Part shown: positions 1-4,893 of the stretch, piece by piece
Position numbering within the stretch: the stretch's first letter is position 1
Layout of the letters: every line of letters starts with the position of its first letter
NCBI GenBank assembly: GCA_028684915.1
Contig: JAQUEZ010000322.1
Location: forward strand, 1 to 6,331
DNA: 6,331 nt
From: Desulfobulbus sp.
GTDB taxonomy: Bacteria > Desulfobacterota > Desulfobulbia > Desulfobulbales > Desulfobulbaceae
Direction: 5' to 3'
Notes under the pieces: generated by a model
Told to the model about the DNA's origin: nothing
Database searches by the model: none
The model's input: the letters and a program-made list of their open reading frames with translations, nothing else
Program-made: the position numbers and the translations under genes

Positions 1-107
1 TTATAATACTTTCGGACAGTATTGACGTCGAGCTGCAAATAGTCGGCAACCTGTTGCGCCGTGAATACTTGACCAAGTTCCTGCAAGGTTACATTTTGAG
101 AGGACAT
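1..107 (-). CDS. Excisionase/MerR-like helix-turn-helix protein, N-terminal part only
   Basis: The first 35 codons of a gene that leaves the window at the left edge. The start is ATG at 107. Residues 15-35 read FTAQQVADYLQLDVNTVRKYY, which has the pattern of the small winged HTH of the excisionase/HTH_17 family: a hydrophobic opening, the AxxLxxDxNTVR core and aromatic residues after the recognition helix. Such proteins bind DNA and act either as recombination directionality factors or as small transcription regulators. The Shine-Dalgarno is poor (CGGAAAAAC before ATG). It lies 38 nt after the 55-aa gene and follows the XRE regulator, so it sits in the control module. Nothing can be said about the C-terminus, and family members range from 60-aa Xis proteins to longer regulators. 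The HTH call is fairly secure; the role as Xis is inference. Confidence 0.7.
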   Translation of the reverse strand, partial: MSSQNVTLQELGQVFTAQQVADYLQLDVNTVRKYY

Positions 108-145
108 TTTTGTTTTTCCGGCAATTTATAGGACCAATTTTATGG

Positions 146-313
146 CTAGAACCCCGGCAAACGCTGTTGCCGCTTATCAAGGGGTTGTTTCTCTTCACGA
201 GTCGCGGCTTTCATGCGCCGGGCTCGTTCTGTTACTTCCGGCATATAATCAGCACCAAGGGGTTTCGAGCCCATCAGGCCGCGCCGGGGTGTGGTGAAGA
301 TTGAGGTTTTCAT
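146..313 (-). CDS. Small basic protein of unknown function, 55 aa
   Basis: A short open frame starting at ATG 313, two bases after the TGA of the XRE regulator gene (316-318), and ending at TAG 146-148. I do not recognise the product. It begins MKTSIFTTPRRGLMGSKPLG and is strongly basic, with many Arg/Lys, an RARR cluster at residues 30-33 and a charged, probably helical C-terminal half (about residues 26-51) without a membrane segment. There is no clear Shine-Dalgarno, but the 2-nt gap after the upstream stop allows translational coupling or reinitiation. A second in-frame ATG lies at codon 14. Its position between a repressor-like gene and an excisionase-like gene suggests a small regulatory or DNA-binding accessory protein. 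That is inference, and a chance ORF is possible. Confidence 0.5.
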   Translation of the reverse strand: MKTSIFTTPRRGLMGSKPLGADYMPEVTERARRMKAATREEKQPLDKRQQRLPGF

Positions 314-315
314 TT

Positions 316-759
316 TCAGAAGGGCTTTTGGTTAAGATATTTCAGGCTGTAGATGATCCCGAGGAGATAGTTTTCCATAATTTGGTGCAGGGCATAGAGG
401 GGAATACCTTTTTCTTCCAACAGGGATTCGATTTCGTTAAATTGTCCAGAGCGGAAAGCAAAGAGCACCGCCCCAGGGCGATCATGAGAGCATGAGCGAT
501 AGAATGGCAAACCGGTAATCAGCCAATGCAGGTCAACGCCCAGGGGCGCAAGCCGGTCAATGACTTCGGCATCCGGAGAAACCCTGCCGTCTTCATATCG
601 CTGCAGGGTACTCAGGCTGATGCATAATTTTTCAGCCATTGCCTTTTGGTTTAGTTTCAGATCCTTCCTGACCTGGCGAAACCGGTCATGGAATTTGCTG
701 TTTTTTAGAGAGGGGAAGGTCATTCCCTCACCGGGTTTACCTTCAGTTATGACGATCAT
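316..759 (-). CDS. XRE/Cro-CI family DNA-binding regulator, probable phage repressor, 147 aa
   Basis: An HTH_3/XRE DNA-binding domain spans about residues 24-82. It has the typical layout: FRQVRKDLKLNQKAMAEKL (helices 1-2), ISLSTLQRYEDGRVSP (recognition helix and turn), then a hydrophobic segment ending GVDLHWLITG, which is very typical of CI-like phage repressors. The C-terminal 65 residues contain no S24/LexA-type peptidase motif, so self-cleavage as in lambda CI is not indicated; this part may mediate oligomerisation. The ATG at 759 is preceded by AGGTGG at a good distance. An internal ATG at codon 13 is possible, since the first 12 residues lie before the domain. The gene follows the methyltransferase after 30 nt in the same direction, which leaves little room for its own promoter. 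That is unlike classical divergent repressor genes such as rstR, so it is probably co-transcribed. Its target promoter is not known. Confidence 0.88.
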   Translation of the reverse strand: MIVITEGKPGEGMTFPSLKNSKFHDRFRQVRKDLKLNQKAMAEKLCISLSTLQRYEDGRVSPDAEVIDRLAPLGVDLHWLITGLPFYRSCSHDRPGAVLFAFRSGQFNEIESLLEEKGIPLYALHQIMENYLLGIIYSLKYLNQKPF

Positions 760-789
760 TGTTCCACCTTGATTGAATTCGATGATTGT

Positions 790-1590
790 TCATTGCACTG
801 AAACCTCAGCGGCAATAATGGCCCGGGCGATTTCCTCGGCGATTGCCGGAATGACGGCATTTCCACAGGCCCGGGCAAGTGCGGCCTCAGACAATCCAGA
901 AAACCAGCCAGGAGGGAATCCGGCAAAAGCTGTCCGCTCTTCGCCGTCAGGGATACGTAGTCCGGACGTTTCCCAAATGTAACAGTCACGGGAATCGTAG
1001 CGGTTTCGCTTCGCAGTAAGACACGGAATGACTTGTTTCGAGCCAAGACTCGACGGACAATGCCCCGGAGTGCGTTCGAACTGACGAATGAATCCTGGGA
1101 AGCACGGCCAGGCGGTTTTATCTGCTCCGACAATGAAATCTCTGATTCTCTGTTGAGATGTAAACGAAGCGGCATTTGTTCGGATAATAGCTGTTCTGTA
1201 TCCGAGCAGTTCCAGGCCGGCCGAGAAGTGGCAATCATCTGGTGCAGGAACATTTTCGCGGACCACCCACCGGGGCCGCAGTCTGCCGACCAGGGCAAGG
1301 AAGTATCCGGAGAGATCGGGATGGTTGCTGGTGCCGTTGCTTCTGGCTCGAGAGCGGATCGGGCACGGATCACCGCCGACAACGACGGAGACACGACCGG
1401 TAACTCCTCGAACAATTGCATCTGTTTCGGTGACGTCATGGTATACCTTCACATTTGGCCAATGCTGTTCAAGCTTCCTGCGAAGAACCCTATTCTTTTC
1501 ACAGAAGGCTATGGTGTTCATGCCGACTCTTTCCATTCCGAGGGTAAAGCCACCGGCGCCTGAAAAAAGATCAAGGACGTTGAATTTCAT
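790..1590 (-). CDS. C5-cytosine DNA methyltransferase (Dcm-type), 266 aa
   Basis: Transfers a methyl group from S-adenosylmethionine to carbon 5 of cytosine in a DNA target. Visible motifs in order: motif I, DLFSGAGGFTLGME (residues 7-20, SAM binding); motif IV, GGDPCP (72-77) with catalytic Cys76; motif VI, ENV (112-114); motif VIII, QQRIR (146-150); a short target-recognition region (about 155-220); GFPPGW (224-229); and motif X, GNAVIP (243-248). Motif IV has PCP where most members have PCQ. At 266 aa it is short for the family, mainly through a small recognition region. The ATG at 1590 is chosen because AAGGAG lies 7 nt before it and motif I then sits near the N-terminus as usual. The frame stays open upstream to an ATG at 1701, giving 303 aa, but that start has a poorer Shine-Dalgarno. 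No restriction endonuclease gene is adjacent, so it looks like an orphan enzyme. In a phage it may protect DNA from host restriction or influence gene control. The target sequence is unknown. Confidence 0.94.
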   Translation of the reverse strand: MKFNVLDLFSGAGGFTLGMERVGMNTIAFCEKNRVLRRKLEQHWPNVKVYHDVTETDAIVRGVTGRVSVVVGGDPCPIRSRARSNGTSNHPDLSGYFLALVGRLRPRWVVRENVPAPDDCHFSAGLELLGYRTAIIRTNAASFTSQQRIRDFIVGADKTAWPCFPGFIRQFERTPGHCPSSLGSKQVIPCLTAKRNRYDSRDCYIWETSGLRIPDGEERTAFAGFPPGWFSGLSEAALARACGNAVIPAIAEEIARAIIAAEVSVQ

Positions 1591-1621
1591 CTGGTAGCTC
1601 CTTGGTAGTTCATTGCACCGC

Positions 1622-1647
1622 TTGGGGGGCTCCGCATGCGCCCCCAA
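1622..1647. repeat. GC-rich inverted repeat (hairpin) upstream of the methyltransferase gene
   Basis: On the plus strand TTGGGGGGC (1622-1630) pairs with GCCCCCAA (1640-1647), with a 9-nt loop and one unpaired G. It lies about 18 nt upstream of the methyltransferase Shine-Dalgarno. It has no T-run on either side, so it is not a standard intrinsic terminator. It could be a translational control element or a packaging or origin hairpin. Confidence 0.55.
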
Positions 1648-1663
1648 CGAGGTTGCCTTTCCT

Positions 1664-1682
1664 GATTGGTATTCAATCCAGG
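1664..1682. repeat. Dispersed repeat, copy 1 of 2 (partner at 4596-4613)
   Basis: GATTGGTATTCAATCCAGG here matches GATTGGATTCAATCCAGG at 4596-4613 with one extra T. The second copy lies exactly where the lipoprotein gene loses its reading frame. In the methyltransferase-leader frame this copy encodes WIEYQS. The function is unknown. Confidence 0.5.
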
Positions 1683-1842
1683 CCGCAGGGTAGTTCACCA
1701 TGACCTGAGCACTGTCCCCCTGTAGCGCGCTTAATGAGCCGGTGACTTGCGCGGGGTGTTCAGTGGTTACGGGTTTGTCAGGGGACGCATAAAGTGAGAT
1801 CCGGCGCGCTCCGCCCCCTAGTTTCCTGCTGCGCAGAACTGC

Positions 1843-1956
1843 CTATAAATCAAGGTGACTCATTATGAAGAGGAAGATCACCCCCAAGGAAAGATAGAGA
1901 ATCGGAGAAACGATAGCGGTAATCGCCAAACTCATAAGGAGTGAATCCATATCCAT
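1843..1956 (-). CDS. 37-aa single-pass membrane peptide, possible minor coat protein (pVII/pIX-like)
   Basis: A small open frame from ATG 1956 to TAG 1843-1845, beginning 4 nt after the stop of the replication initiator. The product starts MDMDSLLMSLAITAIVSPIL and has a continuous hydrophobic stretch over about residues 6-32, a short acidic N-terminus and a short C-terminal tail (SHLDL), without a cleavable signal peptide. Size and build resemble the 32-33-residue pVII and pIX virion tip proteins of Ff phages, which also follow the replication genes, but there is no sequence motif to prove this. The Shine-Dalgarno is weak (GGGA in the rep stop region), so translation probably depends on coupling to rep. 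A second ATG lies at codon 3. It could instead be a phage-encoded inner-membrane or holin-like peptide. Confidence 0.6.
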   Translation of the reverse strand: MDMDSLLMSLAITAIVSPILYLSLGVIFLFIMSHLDL

Positions 1957-1960
1957 TGTT

Positions 1961-3484
1961 CTATCCCGCGAGCGTTAGCCTGAATTCGTTACGCTTGATC
2001 TCCATCTTTTCGATAAACGCCTGTTCATCTTCAAAGAAGCGATGCAAGTCTTCCTCGATCATCTCTTGGCAGAGGTAGACGATTTTATCGATGTCGTCCG
2101 GCGCTACTTCCAGGGAGGCACAGACCGACATGAGGATGCCGCGGGCCTGCTTGCGAAGCATTTCAACATCTTTGTGTTTGGCGGGGTGAATGCGGATATA
2201 GCCGAAGACACCGGTCCAGACCACGGCCTGGACTTTTTCCCAGAACTCGGAGATTTTAGCCTTGGTCTGGTTGTGGTTACGGTTCACCGCGCTCTCTGTG
2301 TGCCTGGTCCATTCGCTGGTGAGATAGGCCCAGAGGGATTTAAGGCTGTTGACCAGGTCGGCAACGGTATCGATCTGATTGCCTTTCAGTTCTGCGACGT
2401 TGAATTTCCGTTTACCGTCTATGGGTTCGATGTGGCTTATATCGGCAAATTCACGGAGGCGTGGGCGGCGGATCTGGTATTCGATCCGGGTAACGGGTTC
2501 ATCATCGTATTTGTCTACGCCCCAAATTTCGGCAAAGACCTGCTGTTTGTTGGTGGCCCGTTTTTTCTTCAGCTCCATAACCTTGTCATAGGCGCGAAAC
2601 ATCATATCGCCGCTGCCGATGGTGATGCCGGAGAACTTGCGGTTGGTATAGTGCGAGTTGAAATCAAGTTCCTCAGGATCAGGATCGGGATCACGCTTAG
2701 TGACCTTGAGGCCATCGTATATATCGTCATTGCGGGCCAGGGCGACCCAATTGCAACGGTTTTCAAGCTCAGTGGTTTTGATGTCCACACCAATGAAGTC
2801 AGCGGCAAGATGAACTTCGGAGACTCTTTCTTTGAAGACTTCGCCGCCGTGGAGAGCTAGGAAGGTTTTCACCCGTTCGTAGACGGCATAAAAACCAGGC
2901 GACCAGCAGGAAAGGGAACCGATTTCCAAGCGGCAGTTGGGTATTTTCTGATCATGGGACCGGCGGTTGAATAGAAGGGTGACGTCTCCGGACTTGATCC
3001 GATAGGTGTAATACCGGGTGCCGGTCCTGTAGAGGTTCCAGTCAAAGCCGTGTTCCTTAAAGACCGGGATACAATCTTTCTCGGTGTCCTGGACCACCTT
3101 TTTCATGAGATCAAGTATCGGGAGCAGGTCGCTTTCCCGGCCATCCCACTTGACGTGAAACGACACTTTCAAAAAATCTACACACCGTTTAACCCTCAGC
3201 CCTGGCAAGTCCGATACTACTGGTAAACCACTTGTTAATCGGGTTTGTGGTCCGGGGCCGAGGGGCGCCGGTTCGGTGGTGCGAACTCTGATCGGGGCAG
3301 CATCCCGGTGAACAAAGAGCGGGTACCCATGATCGAAGCGATAATCCTGCAGGGGGAGTTGTTGGAGATAGTCGGGGTAAGGCTCGGTAAAAGTCGGAAT
3401 GCTGGAGAGGTCGACTTTTAGGCCTTGGATGGCTTCACGGACTTTCTGGGAAAGTGGATCTTGTGAACGGTGAGAACAGTACAT
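1961..3484 (-). CDS. Rolling-circle replication initiation protein (Rep_trans / RstA / pII-like), 507 aa
   Basis: Expected to nick one strand of the double-stranded phage DNA at the origin and start rolling-circle replication. Motifs that match the Rep_trans/inovirus Rep family: VSEVHLAADF (residues 221-230, the beta-strand with acidic metal-binding residues), GITIGSGDMMFRAYDK (286-301, with the YxK element and Tyr299 as a candidate catalytic or conserved residue) and TRIEYQIRR (332-340). The 100 residues before the core are Pro-rich and variable; the C-terminal 150 residues are helical. The length is at the long end for this family. The ATG at 3484 is chosen because AGAGGT lies 7 nt before it; the frame is open further to 3592 without a better start. 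That Shine-Dalgarno lies inside the end of the preceding small gene, whose TAA is 4 nt away, so translation is probably coupled. The first 28 residues resemble the N-terminus of that neighbour. Family assignment is good; the exact catalytic tyrosine is not settled. Confidence 0.9.
   Translation of the reverse strand: MYCSHRSQDPLSQKVREAIQGLKVDLSSIPTFTEPYPDYLQQLPLQDYRFDHGYPLFVHRDAAPIRVRTTEPAPLGPGPQTRLTSGLPVVSDLPGLRVKRCVDFLKVSFHVKWDGRESDLLPILDLMKKVVQDTEKDCIPVFKEHGFDWNLYRTGTRYYTYRIKSGDVTLLFNRRSHDQKIPNCRLEIGSLSCWSPGFYAVYERVKTFLALHGGEVFKERVSEVHLAADFIGVDIKTTELENRCNWVALARNDDIYDGLKVTKRDPDPDPEELDFNSHYTNRKFSGITIGSGDMMFRAYDKVMELKKKRATNKQQVFAEIWGVDKYDDEPVTRIEYQIRRPRLREFADISHIEPIDGKRKFNVAELKGNQIDTVADLVNSLKSLWAYLTSEWTRHTESAVNRNHNQTKAKISEFWEKVQAVVWTGVFGYIRIHPAKHKDVEMLRKQARGILMSVCASLEVAPDDIDKIVYLCQEMIEEDLHRFFEDEQAFIEKMEIKRNEFRLTLAG
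3404..3484 (-). repeat. Duplicated N-terminal coding segment, copy in rep (partner 3687-3767)
   Basis: Codons 1-27 of rep correspond to codons 1-27 of the small membrane protein gene immediately upstream. Over the compared segment about 69% of bases agree. The 11-residue core RSQDPLSQKVR (residues 6-16) is identical, with 6 base differences, all silent third positions. This indicates an old duplication with selection on the peptide. Confidence 0.85.
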
Positions 3485-3488
3485 GGTT

Positions 3489-3767
3489 TTACCTCTGGTT
3501 AGATTTGCATTGTTGCTCGAGAGCCAGGATCTCTTGAAAAAGTTGGTCTGTTCGAGTCTCGATTTGAGAATAGCGGACAATTCCAAACGCAAAGAGAACG
3601 CAGGAAAAAACCACTATAAATAAGAGAATATTGTCTAGAACAGATACATTCGTTTTTGAAGACAATGGGCCCTGAGACGAACGGTTTGAAAGGTCGATCT
3701 GTTTTCTCTGCATGACTGCACGGACTTTTTGGGAGAGCGGGTCTTGGGATCGGTAAGAGCGAAGCAT
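3489..3767 (-). CDS. Small single-pass membrane protein sharing its N-terminus with Rep, 92 aa
   Basis: Not a family I recognise. It has three parts. Residues 1-28 resemble the N-terminus of Rep (RSQDPLSQKVR at 6-16). A polar linker (29-45) contains a weaker echo, RSSQGPLSSK (29-38). One transmembrane helix lies at about 47-64 (NILLFIVVFSCVLFAFGIV), followed by a charged, probably coiled-coil tail (RYSQIETRTDQLFQEILALE, 65-84). There is no signal peptide; the basic N-terminus should stay in the cytoplasm and the tail in the periplasm. The ATG at 3767 has AGGAG 7 nt upstream. Its stop is 4 nt before the rep start, so both belong to one operon. The shared peptide could bind a common partner or bring replication to the membrane assembly site (inference). 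It may alternatively be a minor structural protein. Confidence 0.82.
   Translation of the reverse strand: MLRSYRSQDPLSQKVRAVMQRKQIDLSNRSSQGPLSSKTNVSVLDNILLFIVVFSCVLFAFGIVRYSQIETRTDQLFQEILALEQQCKSNQR
3687..3767 (-). repeat. Duplicated N-terminal coding segment, copy in the 92-aa membrane protein gene
   Basis: Partner of 3404-3484. Both copies start exactly at the ATG of their gene, so the similarity begins at the start codon and fades after about codon 27. Both genes carry good but different Shine-Dalgarno sequences just upstream. Confidence 0.85.
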
Positions 3768-3791
3768 TGTTTATCTCCTGGAGGCGTTGGC

Positions 3792-3821
3792 AATAAAGGG
3801 TTTTGAAGATAATTCCAACAA
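3792..3821 (-). promoter_or_regulatory. Candidate sigma-70-type promoter for the membrane protein-rep operon, with a palindrome over the -35 box
   Basis: On the minus strand TTGTTG (3816-3821) is followed after 18 nt by TTTATT (3792-3797), a fair match to the -35 and -10 boxes. The expected transcript start near 3785 would leave a short leader with the AGGAG (3775-3779) and the ATG at 3767. The -35 box is part of a perfect 13-bp palindrome, CAACAAGTTGTTG (3816-3828), a plausible operator for a dimeric regulator such as the XRE protein. Evidence is by eye only. Confidence 0.35.
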
Positions 3822-3830
3822 GTTGTTGCG

Positions 3831-4085
3831 CTAAACATCAATGGAGTTATAGTTAGTTATCCCCCTAGGTTTCTTTGTATATGAGCCCTGATGCCGCGAA
3901 GGTTTTTCCTCTCCTGGACCCACCGCACGGTAACGGGGCTTTTCTTTTCCATGGTTCCAAGACTTCCCCAGGCTGTTCAGCCTACTTTCACACCGGCCAC
4001 AGAGGCCAAATCCTGGATCATCGGTTGCAATGGTTGTTTCTCTGCCGCAGTCAGCGCAGAGGAAATGGTGCAATGCTTTGTTCAT
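3831..4085 (-). CDS. Small zinc-ribbon protein, 84 aa
   Basis: Two CxxC pairs, CADC (residues 10-13) and CGRC (29-32), separated by 15 residues, form a typical zinc ribbon near the N-terminus. The rest is a basic, Gly/Pro/Lys-rich, probably flexible tail (RYRAVGPGEEKPSRHQGSYT around 51-70) that could bind nucleic acid. ATG 4085 has only a distant AGGA. The frame is open upstream for about 35 more codons with no usable start, and that upstream part is Lys/Thr-rich, so a frameshifted longer N-terminus cannot be excluded. The gene ends 63 nt before the 92-aa protein gene. It may be a small regulator or an ssDNA-binding accessory, since no pV-like ssDNA-binding protein is otherwise recognisable here; both are inference. 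Confidence 0.7.
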   Translation of the reverse strand: MNKALHHFLCADCGRETTIATDDPGFGLCGRCESRLNSLGKSWNHGKEKPRYRAVGPGEEKPSRHQGSYTKKPRGITNYNSIDV

Positions 4086-4199
4086 CTTCGTCGTGTCCTG
4101 GGTACGGGTTTCGCTCGATTTGGTCCTACCCTTGGTTGCCTTCTGGGGGACGAAAAACGGGACGCTGCTTTCTAGGGCTGCTTACCCCGTTTTCCGTTG

Positions 4200-4220
4200 A
4201 GGTAATCCCGGTGATTACCT
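4200..4220. repeat. Perfect 8-bp hairpin in the non-coding stretch 4086-4288
   Basis: AGGTAATC (4200-4207) and GATTACCT (4213-4220) with a 5-nt loop. A second, GC-only hairpin, GGCCG-GCG-CGGCC (4265-4277), lies just after the lipoprotein stop. Neither has a T-run, so neither is a classical terminator. The rest of 4086-4288 has only short frames without Shine-Dalgarno sequences. Confidence 0.5.
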
Positions 4221-4288
4221 GCGCCAATCGCGCAGAACAGCAGACAAGGACGGCGCGTCATTCCGGCCGGCGCGGCCCGGTCGGGTTA

Positions 4289-4893
4289 TTACATTGGGGC
4301 TTTCTCTGCTGATTTGTTGGATTTAAGCTGGTCCGCTGTTGCTTGCGGAACCAGTGCGTACCAGTGGCCGGAATCGTACCTGACCGGGAAAGGGAACTTC
4401 TGCAGGGGGTAGACCATTCCATTGTAGGCCAGGAACACACCCAGGCTGGACCGGGCATAGTCGAGCAGAACCGCTGTTTTGGCTCCTTCCGGCTGCTTGA
4501 TGGAAAAGAGGGATTCTTGATCGTTAGCGGATTTGAGCACCAGGCCCAAGGCGGTGAGGGTAGCCTTGAAGGAATCGAACAGTGTTTCCTTGTCAGATTG
4601 GATTCAATCCAGGTGATCGGCTTGGCTTCATTGCCGGAGAGGATCAGCCCTTTGCCAGTCTGGGAGGTGACGAACTGCGCCACCTCGGAGAGGGGCACGT
4701 TGTCAAAGTCCACCGAAAGCGGCAGGTTGGCCGGGATCGGCGGCAACGGGGCCGGTTCAGCCTTGGCTGTTTGCGCCGGTGCGGTCTTCTTCTCCTGGTG
4801 GGGAGTGCAACCGGAGATCCCGAAAAGGATGGAACCGGTGATGATCATCGAGGCGAGGAACAGAAGGACATGGAAAAAGGAGCGGTTAAACAT
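4289..4893 (-). CDS. Lipoprotein with a secretin N0-like domain, reading frame broken by one base
   Basis: The N-terminus is a lipoprotein signal: a hydrophobic stretch and the lipobox ISGC, with Cys29 the lipidated residue when counted from ATG 4893. A Pro/Ala-rich linker follows (PAQTAKAEPAPLPPIPANLP). Then comes a domain like the N0 domain of secretins such as GspD: LSVDFDNVPLSEVAQFV, GKGLILSG, ITWIES, and after the break LFDSFKATLTALGLVLKS. A C-terminal part of about 70 residues (AVLLDYARSSLGVFLAYNGM onward) has no recognised family. There is no secretin beta-barrel. The frame changes near 4595-4605: the upstream frame continues to 4258 as Pro/Ser/Arg-rich nonsense, while the sensible sequence continues in the next frame to TAA 4289-4291. 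Adding one base restores about 201 aa. There is no obvious slippery heptamer, so a real mutation or a sequencing error is more likely than programmed frameshifting. ATG 4893 has GGTGA at 5 nt; a GTG at 4902 is the alternative. The likely role is in phage exit across the outer membrane, probably with a host secretin (inference). Confidence 0.75.
4596..4613. repeat. Dispersed repeat, copy 2 of 2, at the lipoprotein frameshift
   Basis: GATTGGATTCAATCCAGG, the same as 1664-1682 except for one missing T. It contains the 11-bp palindrome GGATTCAATCC. Restoring the missing base as in the other copy changes the local lipoprotein reading to WIEYQSDKETLFDSF and repairs the frame. Confidence 0.5.

Larger units (their letters stand above)
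1591..1842 (-). other. Hairpin-rich intergenic region between methyltransferase and replication genes
   Basis: 252 bases without a confident gene. It holds a strong GC hairpin near the methyltransferase start, an 8-bp palindrome AGCGCGCT (1724-1731), a second GCGCGC (about 1804-1809), CTGCGCAG (about 1828-1835), and a long-range inverted repeat GTCCCCCTG (1714-1722) with CAGGGGAC (1779-1786). The short frame from ATG 1701 is in frame with the methyltransferase and could be an N-terminal extension or leader. Filamentous phages keep replication origins and the packaging hairpin in an intergenic region of this kind, so it is a candidate for those signals. No nick-site sequence can be recognised from first principles, so this is inference. 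Confidence 0.4.

Noticed and set aside
1..198. 65-codon minus-strand frame at the left edge
   Set aside because: The overlapping frame from ATG 107 has a clear helix-turn-helix and continues off the edge, while this one has no domain and reads through the stop region of the 55-aa gene.
756..1439. 227-codon minus-strand frame overlapping the methyltransferase
   Set aside because: It is a shadow of the methyltransferase in another frame. The real frame carries all C5-methyltransferase motifs; this one is Ser/Pro/Arg-rich and has no domain.
2042..2860. 272-codon plus-strand frame opposite rep
   Set aside because: Antisense shadow of the replication initiator, which has recognisable Rep motifs, a good Shine-Dalgarno and operon context.
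4172..4261. 29-codon frame beginning at an ATGA overlap with the shifted lipoprotein frame
   Set aside because: No ribosome binding site, and the frame it overlaps is itself the non-functional tail after the frame break.
3875..4312. 145-codon plus-strand frame
   Set aside because: Antisense to the zinc-ribbon gene; composition rich in Cys/Trp/Arg/Ser typical of a shadow frame and no Shine-Dalgarno.
4590..4610. Programmed -1 ribosomal frameshift in the lipoprotein gene
   Set aside because: No slippery heptamer and no evident downstream pseudoknot; the simplest explanation is one missing base.
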